Notes under the pieces: model-generated
Told to the model about the DNA's origin: nothing
Seen by the model: the letters and a program-made list of their open reading frames with translations, nothing else
Databases searched by the model: none
Part shown: positions 24,555-32,874 of the stretch, one piece after another
How positions within the stretch are numbered: position 1 is the first letter of the stretch
How the letters are laid out: every line of letters begins with the position of its first letter
DNA from: Acidobacteriota bacterium
GTDB lineage: Bacteria > Acidobacteriota > Terriglobia > Bryobacterales > Bryobacteraceae
Length of the DNA: 64,000 nt
NCBI GenBank assembly: GCA_029776225.1
Contig: JAKOTR010000011.1
Location: forward strand, 62,001-126,000
Direction of reading: 5' to 3'
Position numbers and translations under genes: made by a program

Positions 24555-25855
24555 CGGTTTGCCTCCCTTTCTTCAGCCGGCTCCGGCAACGGCTCGTATT
24601 TCACGCCGTCTACGAAGATGTATTTGATTTGCGTTCTCTCAGCGAACAACTCGCCGTCCGTGATTACGAGGTTGGCGATCTTGCCCCGGTCGATGCTGCC
24701 GAGGCGGTCGGCTACGCCGTAAATTTCCGCCGGACTGAGCGTGAACGCCCGCACCGCGTCGGCGTGCGAGAGCCCCGCGTCCAGCGCGCGTTTGACGGCC
24801 TTCCGGAGGTCGCGCATGGGAATGCCGCCTGTGTAGAAGGCGAAGCGGCATCCGGCCTTGGCGAGTTCCGCTGGCGAGGATGGCGCCAGTTCCCGCAACC
24901 GGAGGATGCGGAGGCTGTCCATGCGCTCGGGATCTTCCTCGCGCCCGCGCTCCGGCCACCTCAAATTGATCAGCAGCGGCGTGCCCGTCTTGCGCAGCAC
25001 ATCCGCTGCGCGGTAGGCCTCGTGGCCGCCATAGAGCACGGCGGGTGTTTTGAGCTCCGCGGCGAACTTCAGCATGCGCTCGATCTCGACGGCGCGCGAG
25101 GCCGGCAGCAGAATACGCGGGGCTTCCAGCACCCCCTCAAGCGCGCGGTCATACGGAAGCCTCTGCGCGCCGTTGGCGCGGCTTGCGTACTGCTGCCTGG
25201 CCAGCTTGTAGTGTTCGGCATCGAGGTAGACCTGCCGGATGTAAGCCATCACGCCCATCAGCGAACTGGGGAAGCCGCCAGAGCCTGCGGTGCTCAGCGT
25301 GAGGTACATCCCGGCCGGCGTCGCCACCACCATGTCCCCCGGCCTTTCGCCCGCCAGAGCGATCACGGCTCCTTGCCCGGCGAACATGCCCCGCTGCGGG
25401 AAGGTGACTGCGTTGGTGAACCCGGCGTTGCGCGCGCTCTCGATGCGGCGGTCCGCCGGGTTGATCATGTCAGCCGCGCGAAGCCAGCTTGTGGTCGCGG
25501 GACGATCTTCCGGCCCGCGCGCCGGCGTTTGTTGGGCGGCAGGCGGCGACCGCCTCTGTCCTGCGGGCGCATCCGCGGGCTCTGCCTCGGCGAGCCCGAG
25601 CGTACTCAGGGAGTCAATCAGGCCTGGATAGACGATCAGGCCATGGCCATCGATCACCCACGCGTCGGCGGGGATATCCACGTTGGCGCCGACATCCTGG
25701 ATCAGCCCGCCGCGGATCAGCACCGTGCCTTTTTCCAGCGTCGCCCCGCTCACCGTGACTATCCGGGCGCCGCGTATGGCGTATGTTGAGGGCGGTTTCG
25801 CGTGAACGCCGGCCGCCCCTAAAGAGAGCAGTAAGAGCAGGATCGTACTCTTCAT
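24551..25855 (-). CDS. exported amidohydrolase-superfamily protein lacking metal ligands (first gene of trio)
   Basis: 434 residues, signal peptide with likely cleavage after VHA at residue 19. Beta-sandwich and barrel landmarks of the superfamily are retained (GARIVTVSGATLEKGTVLI, YPGLID, LSPAEIYGVADRLGSIDRGK), but PGLID is followed by SLSTLG instead of an HxH motif (residues 82-87) and the later ligand positions are also lost (LLPASRAVE, LYGGHEAYRAAD, FAFYTGGIPM). A Pro/Ala/Gln-rich insertion follows near residue 90-115. It begins the operon, divergent from purM over 74 bp, with AGGTAAT just before its ATG. Confidence 0.9.
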   Translation of the reverse strand: MKSTILLLLLSLGAAGVHAKPPSTYAIRGARIVTVSGATLEKGTVLIRGGLIQDVGANVDIPADAWVIDGHGLIVYPGLIDSLSTLGLAEAEPADAPAGQRRSPPAAQQTPARGPEDRPATTSWLRAADMINPADRRIESARNAGFTNAVTFPQRGMFAGQGAVIALAGERPGDMVVATPAGMYLTLSTAGSGGFPSSLMGVMAYIRQVYLDAEHYKLARQQYASRANGAQRLPYDRALEGVLEAPRILLPASRAVEIERMLKFAAELKTPAVLYGGHEAYRAADVLRKTGTPLLINLRWPERGREEDPERMDSLRILRLRELAPSSPAELAKAGCRFAFYTGGIPMRDLRKAVKRALDAGLSHADAVRAFTLSPAEIYGVADRLGSIDRGKIANLVITDGELFAERTQIKYIFVDGVKYEPLPEPAEEREANR

Positions 25856-25912
25856 GATTACCTGCCTGCTTCAGCCGTACCGGCGGGAACAAAGTTCAGA
25901 TCCCGATATCGG

Positions 25913-25918
25913 TATACT
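25913..25918 (+). promoter_or_regulatory. candidate -10 element of purM-purN
   Basis: TATACT ends 11 nt before the purM ATG. No good -35 hexamer is at the expected distance and no Shine-Dalgarno sequence precedes the ATG, so a nearly leaderless transcript is possible. Confidence 0.4.
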
Positions 25919-25929
25919 GTGAGACTTAG

Positions 25930-26973
25930 ATGGTAATCCGAAAGAAAATCCGGTACAAGGATGCCGGTGTGGACATAGACGAGGCTGACCGCGCTGTATC
26001 CCACATCTCGCGGCTCGCAAAAAAAACCTTCACGCGCGGCGTTCTGACAGGCATTGGCGCATTCGGCGCCGGCTTCCAGCTCACCGGCTGGAAGAAACCG
26101 GTGCTTATCAGCTCGGCCGACGGCGTGGGCACCAAGCTCAAAGTGGCCTTCGCCATGGGACGCCACGATACGGTGGGTTGCGACCTGGTCAACCACTGCG
26201 TGAACGACATAGCCGTTCAGGGCGCGCGCCCGCTGTTCTTCCTCGACTATTTCGCCACCGGCAAGCTCGACGCCGAGGTGATGCGGGACGTGGTCAGCGG
26301 ACTGGCGAAAGCCTGCCGGGAGAACGGCTGCGCGCTGATCGGCGGCGAGACGGCGGAGATGCCGGGGCTGTACGCCGAGGGTGAATACGATCTGGCCGGA
26401 TTCATCGTCGGAGCCGTCGAACGCAACCGGCTGCTCACGGGGGCGAGCATCCGCGCGGGCGACATCGTTCTCGGGTTGCCATCCACCGGACTGCACACGA
26501 ACGGCTATTCGCTGGCTCGCAAGCTGTTCTTCGAAGTCGCCGGCTACGGCGTGAAAACGTTTCTTCCGGAACTCAACTGCACCGTGGGAGAGGAGCTGCT
26601 CAAGGTGCACCGCAGCTATCTCACGCCCATCCAGACGCTGCTGTCCGAGGGCGTGCTGAAGGGCGCGGCGCACATCACCGGCGGCGGCATGTCCGACAAC
26701 ATCCCGCGGATTCTGCCTGCCGGGCTGGCCGTGGAGATCGCGAACGGGACCTGGCCCGTGCTGCCGGTTTTCGAAGTGCTCGGAAAGCTCGGGAACATTC
26801 CGGAAGACGACTACCGGCGCACCTTCAACCTCGGAATTGGGATGGCGCTGGTGGTGGGACGGCGCAATCTGGCGCACGCCCGCCGCGTCCTCGACGGACT
26901 GAAGGAAACCTATTACGAAATCGGCCGGGTCGTGGAGGCGAAACGCGGGCAGCCGCGCGTGATTTATCTATGA
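25930..26973 (+). CDS. purM: phosphoribosylformylglycinamidine cyclo-ligase
   Basis: AIR synthetase, closing the imidazole ring of purines (FGAM + ATP to AIR). The 347-residue protein shows the ordered PurM motifs: KDAGVDIDEAD near residue 10, SSADGVGTKLK near 59, GCDLVNHCVNDIAVQGA near 80, GGETAEMPG near 138, GLPSTGLHTNGYSLARK near 179 and GGGMSDNIPR near 255. All expected ATP and substrate loops are present. purN follows with a 4-nt overlap. Confidence 0.97.
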   Translation: MVIRKKIRYKDAGVDIDEADRAVSHISRLAKKTFTRGVLTGIGAFGAGFQLTGWKKPVLISSADGVGTKLKVAFAMGRHDTVGCDLVNHCVNDIAVQGARPLFFLDYFATGKLDAEVMRDVVSGLAKACRENGCALIGGETAEMPGLYAEGEYDLAGFIVGAVERNRLLTGASIRAGDIVLGLPSTGLHTNGYSLARKLFFEVAGYGVKTFLPELNCTVGEELLKVHRSYLTPIQTLLSEGVLKGAAHITGGGMSDNIPRILPAGLAVEIANGTWPVLPVFEVLGKLGNIPEDDYRRTFNLGIGMALVVGRRNLAHARRVLDGLKETYYEIGRVVEAKRGQPRVIYL

Positions 26974-27572
26974 AACGTTTGGGAATTCTCATTTCGGGTC
27001 GCGGCTCGAACTTCGAGGCTATCGCCGACAGCATCGATGCAGGCCGCATCCCCAATGCGGAAATCGCCGTGGTGATCTCCAACCGCCCCGAAGCGCGCGG
27101 TGTGGAAACGGCGCGCCGGCGCGGTCTGAACACCGTGGTGATCCCCTCGAAAGGACTCGACCGCGAGACGTACGACCGCATGGTCGTCGAGGAACTGCGG
27201 AAAAACCAGGTGGATCTGGTTTGTCTGGCGGGTTTCATGCGGCTGCTGAGCGCGTGGTTCGTCGAGCAGTACCCGCTGAAGATTCTGAACATCCATCCGT
27301 CGCTGCTGCCGTCCTTCCCCGGACTCGACGCGCAGCACCAGGCCCTCGAACACGGCGTGAAGGTCAGCGGCTGCACGGTTCACTTTGTGGACGCCTGCCT
27401 GGACTCCGGTCCGATCATTCTTCAGGCTGCGGTTCCGGTGCTCAACGACGATACGGTGGAGACGCTTTCCGCGCGGATCCTGAAGGAAGAGCACCGCATT
27501 TACACCGAGGCCATCAACATCGTCCTCTCGGGTAAGTTCCGCATCGAGGGGCGGCGGGTGATTCTTACCTGA
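26970..27572 (+). CDS. purN: phosphoribosylglycinamide formyltransferase (folate-dependent)
   Basis: Transfers a formyl group from 10-formyltetrahydrofolate to GAR in purine synthesis. Motifs: ISGRGSNFEAI near residue 8, VCLAGFMRLLS near 86, and the catalytic Asn-His-Asp set, with NIHPSLLPSFPG near 106 and VHFVDACLDSGPIILQ near 135. At 200 residues it is the usual size. Its ATG overlaps the purM stop (ATGA), so the two successive-pathway enzymes are co-translated. Confidence 0.97.
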   Translation: MKRLGILISGRGSNFEAIADSIDAGRIPNAEIAVVISNRPEARGVETARRRGLNTVVIPSKGLDRETYDRMVVEELRKNQVDLVCLAGFMRLLSAWFVEQYPLKILNIHPSLLPSFPGLDAQHQALEHGVKVSGCTVHFVDACLDSGPIILQAAVPVLNDDTVETLSARILKEEHRIYTEAINIVLSGKFRIEGRRVILT

Positions 27573-27573
27573 T

Positions 27574-27589
27574 CCCCGCGGGCGCGGGG
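27574..27589 (+). terminator. GC-rich hairpin after purN
   Basis: CCCCGC-GGGC-GCGGGG directly follows the purN stop: a perfect 6-bp all-GC stem. No T tract follows, so it may be a pause or mRNA 3'-end stabiliser rather than a classical terminator. Confidence 0.4.
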
Positions 27590-27663
27590 CCCTGTGGCCC
27601 GGCCGGCCGGTAAGGAGCGGCCAAATCCCGGCGATCTGGTAAGATGGAGGACTTGCCGCCTGT

Positions 27664-29223
27664 ATGGACCATATTCTGTCTATAGTTTTATTCACGCCGC
27701 TGGCGGGGCTGCTAGTTCTCCTGCTGATCCCCTCCTCGAAGCCGAACGCGATCAAGCTCTGGGCGAATATCGCGTCGCTTGCCGGCTTCCTGGTCTGCCT
27801 GCCGCTGATTTTCCGGTTCGACACCAGCCAGGATTTCCAGTTCGTCGAGCGCGCGGACTGGATTCCAGCCATCGGCGCCTCGTATTATCTCGGCATCGAT
27901 GGCTATGCGCTGCTGCTGGTAGTGCTCACGGCGCTGCTGGGGTTCATCGCCATCCTGTCGAGCTGGAACGCCATCGACACGCGGATCAAGGAATACTACG
28001 CGAACTTCCTCGCGCTGCAAACGGCGATGCTGGGCGTGTTCATGGCCCGCGACTTCCTGCTGTTCTTCATCTTCTGGGAAGTCGGGCTGGTGCCGATGTA
28101 CCTGATCATCGCGATCTGGGGAGGCCCGCGCCGCGTGTACTCGTCCTTCAAGTTCCTCGTGTACACGTTCATCGGGTCGGTGGTGATGTTCCTGGGCATC
28201 CTGGCGCTCTACTTCGCCCACTACAACCAGTTCCACGTTTACAGCTTCGCCATCGACGACCTGATGCGAACCAGCCTTTCCGGCGCCATGCAGTGGTGGG
28301 TCTTCTGGGCGCTGTTCGCCGGCTTCGCGGTGAAGGTGCCGATGTGGCCGCTGCACACCTGGCTTCCGGACGCCCACACCGAAGCGCCGACGGCCGGTTC
28401 GGTCATCCTGGCCAGCGTGCTGCTGAAGATGGGCACCTACGGCTTTCTGCGCTTCTCGCTGCCGATGCTTCCCGATGCGGCCAGAGACCCGTCGGTGGTC
28501 AACGTGGTGGCGCTGCTGTCGATTGTCGCCATCGTCTACGGCGCGCTGGTCTGCCTGATGCAGAAGGACTGGAAGAAGCTGATCGCCTATTCGTCGGTTA
28601 GCCACCTCGGCTTCTGCACGCTGGGCATCTTCACGCTGAATCCGGCGGGAATCACCGGGTCGATTCTCCAGCAGATCAATCACGGCATCTCGACCGGCAT
28701 GCTGTTCCTGCTTGTGGGAGTGGTCTATGAACGGCGGCACACGCGCGAGATCGCCGAATACGGCGGCCTGCTGCGCGCCATGCCGGTGTTCACCATCGTC
28801 TTCTTCGTCACCGCGCTCAGCTCGATGGGCATGCCCGGGCTGAACGGCTTTATCGGCGAAATCACGATTCTGAAGGGCGCCTATCAGATGTCCTTCAACT
28901 GGGCGTTCTGGTGCGTGGTCGGCATCGCGCTCGGAGCGGCGTACCTGATCTGGCTGTTCCAGCGGACGGCGCTTGGCGACATCTCGGAGAAAAACGCCAA
29001 ACTGCCTGATCTTTCGCCCCGCGAGATCGCGGTGTTTGCCCCGCTGCTCGTGTGCGTGTTCTGGATTGGCCTGTATCCCAAGCCGTTCTTCCAGGTGCTC
29101 GAGCGGCCTGCGGCGCAGATCGTGGAGCGGGTGCGTCCAGGCTACTTTGCCGAGCAAGGTCTGCCCAACCCGCTGCAAGCGCCGGCGGCCTCAACCGCCG
29201 CGTCCGGACTCCAGGCCGAATAG
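27664..29223 (+). CDS. nuoM: NADH-quinone oxidoreductase subunit M, isolated
   Basis: 519-residue antiporter-like membrane subunit of respiratory complex I, with about 14 hydrophobic helices. Proton-path residues are present: the Glu in FWEVGLVPMY (near residue 139), the Lys in KVPMWPLHTWLPDAH (near 224) and KKLIAYSSVSHLG (near 302). Family signatures NHGISTGMLFLLVG and SMGMPGLNGF are intact, so it is not a decayed copy. What is odd is its setting: no nuoL, nuoN, nuoK or other complex I gene adjoins it; purN lies upstream and two small secreted-protein genes downstream. It may complete a nuo set elsewhere or be a second copy for another ion-pumping complex. Confidence 0.93.
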   Translation: MDHILSIVLFTPLAGLLVLLLIPSSKPNAIKLWANIASLAGFLVCLPLIFRFDTSQDFQFVERADWIPAIGASYYLGIDGYALLLVVLTALLGFIAILSSWNAIDTRIKEYYANFLALQTAMLGVFMARDFLLFFIFWEVGLVPMYLIIAIWGGPRRVYSSFKFLVYTFIGSVVMFLGILALYFAHYNQFHVYSFAIDDLMRTSLSGAMQWWVFWALFAGFAVKVPMWPLHTWLPDAHTEAPTAGSVILASVLLKMGTYGFLRFSLPMLPDAARDPSVVNVVALLSIVAIVYGALVCLMQKDWKKLIAYSSVSHLGFCTLGIFTLNPAGITGSILQQINHGISTGMLFLLVGVVYERRHTREIAEYGGLLRAMPVFTIVFFVTALSSMGMPGLNGFIGEITILKGAYQMSFNWAFWCVVGIALGAAYLIWLFQRTALGDISEKNAKLPDLSPREIAVFAPLLVCVFWIGLYPKPFFQVLERPAAQIVERVRPGYFAEQGLPNPLQAPAASTAASGLQAE

Positions 29224-29262
29224 CGCCGGGCACCGCCGTCCAGGAGTGCCTAACATAGAAGC

Positions 29263-29583
29263 GTGGGCACCTTACGAGTTGTCTTGATCTGTTTGGCCAC
29301 GGCGGTGCTGGCGGCCCCTCCGGCGTTTTGCCAGTTGAGGTCCACGGTCTCCGGCGGGCAGGAGGACGTCAAGCTGCCCAGCGGCAAGTCCCAGAAAGAC
29401 GAAATCCTCAAGGCCGACCATAAGAAATCGCTTTCCGATCTCGAGAAGCTTATCGAGCTGGCCGGTGAGCTCCAGGCGGAAATGGAAAAGAACGACTACA
29501 TCGTCCTCTCGGTTTCGTCGCTGAAAAAGGCCGAAGAGATCGAGAAGCTCGCCAAACGAATACGGAAGCGGTTGAAGCGGTGA
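29263..29583 (+). CDS. small secreted hypothetical protein
   Basis: 106 residues with a signal peptide (MGTLRVVLICLATAVLAA, probable cleavage before QLRST) and a highly charged, helical mature part rich in Lys, Glu and Leu (DHKKSLSDLEKLIELAGELQ) that predicts a coiled coil. I do not recognise the family; similar short secreted coiled-coil proteins occur in Acidobacteriota. The start is a GTG with a distant AGGAG and a TAACAT hexamer 6 nt ahead. Its stop overlaps the GTG start of the next gene, implying co-translation. Confidence 0.75.
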   Translation: MGTLRVVLICLATAVLAAPPAFCQLRSTVSGGQEDVKLPSGKSQKDEILKADHKKSLSDLEKLIELAGELQAEMEKNDYIVLSVSSLKKAEEIEKLAKRIRKRLKR

Positions 29584-30722
29584 GTAGGAAGTTTTTCGCG
29601 CTGTGGTTGGCCGCTGTGGGCGCCAGCGCCCTGTTATGCGCCGAGCCGGCGCCGTTGCTGGTGTATATCCCCGGCTCTTCGGGCCAGGTTCCTCAGCTTC
29701 AGGGCTGGGAGGTCGTGCCGGTCCGGGCGGTTCCGGACGACAGCGGAATCGCGGCTATTGAAAGCGCCATCGAGACCGCGCGGAAGCGGCGTGAAATCGA
29801 CCCGGTGCGCACCTACATTGCGGGCGACGGCGAAGGCGCCGCGGCTGTGTTCTACGCCGCGTCGAGAAGGCCGGATCTCTGGGCCGCGGCTCTTGCGCTC
29901 GGGGGCAATCCCAAGGCTGCGATCGACACGGGCCGCCTGTTCGGCGGCAACACGGCGCTCGTGCCGGTCCTTTGGCTGGTTGCCGGGAACGAAAGCCCCT
30001 TGCTGCGGAGATCCAAAGAGAAACTGGCCGCGGCGGGATTCAACCTGAAGTTGCTGCCTCAAAATACGACCCTGCAGGAAGCTCTGGCGCAGCTCGCCGG
30101 TCACTCGCGTTACGCAACGCCTTCCGAAGTGGATTGCGAGACGGGCAGCCTGGCCTTCGGCCGCTGTTACTGGGTTGAGATCACCAAATTCGATCCCGGG
30201 CAGCGCAATGACGTTCTGCCCACGACGCGCGTCGTCCCGGGTTCCGGCGCCGGCCTGGCGGTCGGCGGCTTTGGCTTCAACCCCGGCGCGCCGGGACCGG
30301 GCGTCCTGGTGGAATGGCTCCCGGACAACTACAAAGGTCCCCTCAAGCTGGGCGACCGCATTGTTGCGGTGGCCGGAAAGGAAATCACCGACGGCTACGC
30401 CTACGTCAACATGATGGATGACATCCAGGCGGAAAAGCGTGTCGGGGTGATTCTCCAGCGCGGTAAGGAGCGCATCCGCATCGAGACCCGGATCGTTCTG
30501 CCGCAACGCAGCGAGACGTTCACCGCGCGCGTGCAGGCGCGGTATTTCCCGGACTCGAAAGAAGTGCTGGTGATCAGCCGCGGAGTCGGAGAGCTGCGCC
30601 TCATGCTGCCCGAATACTGGGCGCCCGCCGGCATCAACTGGAACGGGAACCAGCTCGGGACAGCGGATTCCGCCGGTTGCTGGGTGCTGGCGCCGGGCCA
30701 AAAGGCGCGGAAGTGCTCTTGA
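29580..30722 (+). CDS. secreted PDZ-domain protein with a degenerate alpha/beta-hydrolase-like domain
   Basis: 380 residues with a signal peptide ending near Ala21. Residues ~25-165 resemble an esterase/dienelactone-hydrolase fold (TYIAGDGEGAAAVFYAASRR), but the nucleophile elbow normally G-x-S-x-G reads GDGEG (82-86), so the catalytic Ser is missing. Residues ~235-315 form a PDZ domain with the LKLGDRIVAVAGKEITDGYA signature that binds peptide C-termini. The last ~60 residues are a beta-rich tail. It is coupled by a 4-nt overlap to the small coiled-coil secreted protein, which is a candidate ligand. Likely periplasmic and non-enzymatic; the hydrolase assignment is from fold-like pattern only. 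Confidence 0.78.
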   Translation: MSRKFFALWLAAVGASALLCAEPAPLLVYIPGSSGQVPQLQGWEVVPVRAVPDDSGIAAIESAIETARKRREIDPVRTYIAGDGEGAAAVFYAASRRPDLWAAALALGGNPKAAIDTGRLFGGNTALVPVLWLVAGNESPLLRRSKEKLAAAGFNLKLLPQNTTLQEALAQLAGHSRYATPSEVDCETGSLAFGRCYWVEITKFDPGQRNDVLPTTRVVPGSGAGLAVGGFGFNPGAPGPGVLVEWLPDNYKGPLKLGDRIVAVAGKEITDGYAYVNMMDDIQAEKRVGVILQRGKERIRIETRIVLPQRSETFTARVQARYFPDSKEVLVISRGVGELRLMLPEYWAPAGINWNGNQLGTADSAGCWVLAPGQKARKCS

Positions 30723-30726
30723 TCCC

Positions 30727-32754
30727 CTACTTCACAACGCTGAGGAGACTGGAATAATCGTCCGTCCAGAGGCGGAATCCCGGCACGGGCTGGAGTATTT
30801 CTGCTTGGAGCGGCTCGTGCAGCTTGTCGTGTGCTTCTTCGTCTACCACCAGCACCCACGAAGAGGAATAGCAGAGGCGGTGGTTCCCGGGCTCATCTAA
30901 CGAGGTATAGAGGGCCGACCTGTTGAACCGCTTGGCCGCGCTCGCGATTACCGGTTCCAGCTCCAGGTACTTGTTTGAGATGTTCATCGCGAGCACACCG
31001 CCGGGAGCGAGATGCCGCAGATAGGTGCGGAAAGCCTCCTCGGTCAGAAGGTGGACGGGAACCGAGTCCCCGGAAAAGGCGTCCATCACGAGCACGTCGA
31101 AGCGTTGGTCCGGTTCGCGCTCGAGCGACAGGCGGGCGTCGCCCAACACGATTTCGACCTTCGCCTTGCTGTCGCGCAGGAAGGTGAACTCGGAACGCGC
31201 AAGCTCGACGACGAGGGGATTGATTTCGTAGATGCGGATGGTGTCGCCCGGACGGCCGTATAGCGCAAGAGTGCCGGTTCCCAGACCGACCACGCCGATT
31301 CGGCGCGGCGCGCCGGCGCCTTCCAGCAGCACCTTCCCGACGCCGCTTTCCTCGCAATAATAGCTGGTCGGTTTGTGGCGGTAGCCTTCGTCGAGGAACT
31401 GCACTCCGTGGATAATCGCGCCATGCAGCAGCTCCCGGCGTGGTCCGAGACCGTCGCCGGGGTCGAAGTCTCGCACCCGAAGCTGTCCGTAAAAATTCCG
31501 CGCGGCGATGCGGCAGCCTTGCAGCTTCTCGCCCGCGGTGACGCCCATCACGATCGTATACGCTATGACAACGGCGGCGAGTATCCAGGCCAGGTCCTCA
31601 ACCCGCTTTGCCACCAACCGCATTTCGCGAATCAGCACAATTGCCGTGAGCGCCGCGCAGAGCGCCAGCCCAAGCGGGAGTTCAAAGTAACCGTTGAACA
31701 GTACCGGCGCCACGAGCCCTACGAATACGCCGCCGAGCGCGCCGCCAAAAGCGAGCATCAGATAGAACGCCGTCAGGTAGCGCGGGTGGGGTTTGAGCCG
31801 CACCAGTTCGCCGTGGCACATCATGCAAAAGACAAACAGCGCCCCCGTGGCAAGGCCCACGGTCTTGAGAACTCCGATCGTGGCCTGCCCGGGCCACAGC
31901 ATGTACGCCACCACGCCAAGCGCCACCGCTAGCAGCGGCATGAAGATCCCGCGGTGGTACAGCCGCGGCGCTTCGAAGCAGATGATGAAGCTCAAAAGGT
32001 AAGCACTCAGCGGCAAAACCCAGAGGAACGGGATGGCGGCCACGTCCTGCGTAAGATACGTGGTGATTGACAGCAGCAGGATGGAGGCGGTTGCCGGCAG
32101 CGTCACCCAGAGCGCGCGCTCGTGCCGGCCGGGTGGGGCGGCAGGCGGCATCGGAGCGGCGCTCTTCATCGCGTGGCCGCCCCGGCTTCGCCAGGCGACG
32201 GCAGCCGCCAGCAGCACGAAACAGGCGTAGGCGCCCGACCAAATCCAGGCCTGCGCCCGCACGCTGAGGTTCGGCTCCACCAGCACCGGGTAGCTCAGCA
32301 GCGCCGCCAACGAGGCAAGATTCGAAAGCGCATACAGCCTGTAGGGAGTCTTGCCGGCGTGTGTTCGCGCGTACCACGCCTGAAGCAGCGGGCTGGTGGT
32401 CGAAAGCAGGAAGAACGGCAACCCCACGGTTGCCGCCAGCAGCAGCAGAATGTGCCCCTCAGGGTAAGTGGCCGGCGCGGACTTCCAGGACTCCCCGGGC
32501 ATTACCGGCAGCACCGCCAGGCTCGCCAGCAGCGCCGCCGAGTGGACCGCGGCCTGTTTGCGCGCGCTCAGCCGCTCGTTGAGCCAGTGCGCGTACACGT
32601 ATCCCAGCAGCAGCGCCGCCTGGAAGAACACCATGCACGTGTTCCACACCGACGATGCGCCGCCGAACCACGGCAGAATGATCTTCGCGATCAGCGGCTG
32701 GATCTGAAACAACAGAAACGCCGCCAGGAACACGGCGCACGCGTAAAGCACCAT
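30727..32754 (-). CDS. membrane protein fused to a spermidine synthase-like domain
   Basis: 675 residues from the ATG at 32754. The N-terminal ~430 residues hold 10 to 12 hydrophobic helices with FLLSTTSPLLQAWYART and YRLYALSNLASLAALLSYP, the signature of the MFS-like half of fused spermidine synthases. The C-terminal ~230 residues are an aminopropyltransferase/methyltransferase Rossmann domain: VVGLGTGTLALYG, IYEINPLVVELA, LGDARLSL and MDAFSGDSVPVHLL. Biochemical function of these fusions is not established; polyamine synthesis should not be assumed. The frame is open to 33123 but that part overlaps the divergent TPR gene and has no coding logic. Confidence 0.88.
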   Translation of the reverse strand: MVLYACAVFLAAFLLFQIQPLIAKIILPWFGGASSVWNTCMVFFQAALLLGYVYAHWLNERLSARKQAAVHSAALLASLAVLPVMPGESWKSAPATYPEGHILLLLAATVGLPFFLLSTTSPLLQAWYARTHAGKTPYRLYALSNLASLAALLSYPVLVEPNLSVRAQAWIWSGAYACFVLLAAAVAWRSRGGHAMKSAAPMPPAAPPGRHERALWVTLPATASILLLSITTYLTQDVAAIPFLWVLPLSAYLLSFIICFEAPRLYHRGIFMPLLAVALGVVAYMLWPGQATIGVLKTVGLATGALFVFCMMCHGELVRLKPHPRYLTAFYLMLAFGGALGGVFVGLVAPVLFNGYFELPLGLALCAALTAIVLIREMRLVAKRVEDLAWILAAVVIAYTIVMGVTAGEKLQGCRIAARNFYGQLRVRDFDPGDGLGPRRELLHGAIIHGVQFLDEGYRHKPTSYYCEESGVGKVLLEGAGAPRRIGVVGLGTGTLALYGRPGDTIRIYEINPLVVELARSEFTFLRDSKAKVEIVLGDARLSLEREPDQRFDVLVMDAFSGDSVPVHLLTEEAFRTYLRHLAPGGVLAMNISNKYLELEPVIASAAKRFNRSALYTSLDEPGNHRLCYSSSWVLVVDEEAHDKLHEPLQAEILQPVPGFRLWTDDYSSLLSVVK

Positions 32755-32874
32755 CCCGCAATGGTAGCGCGCCGGATGCGGGCTTCGGGGAGAGCAGGAC
32801 CCGCAAGTGGTCTCTTCCAGCAACGCTGCCCGGCGCCGCTTCCTCTGGTTTTGCCTGTGTATTCTGAAAGATAG

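Noticed and set aside
27594-28601. Long plus-strand frame overlapping nuoM
   Set aside because: Its translation is arginine-rich out-of-frame reading of the nuoM sequence, so it does not indicate a frameshift in nuoM.
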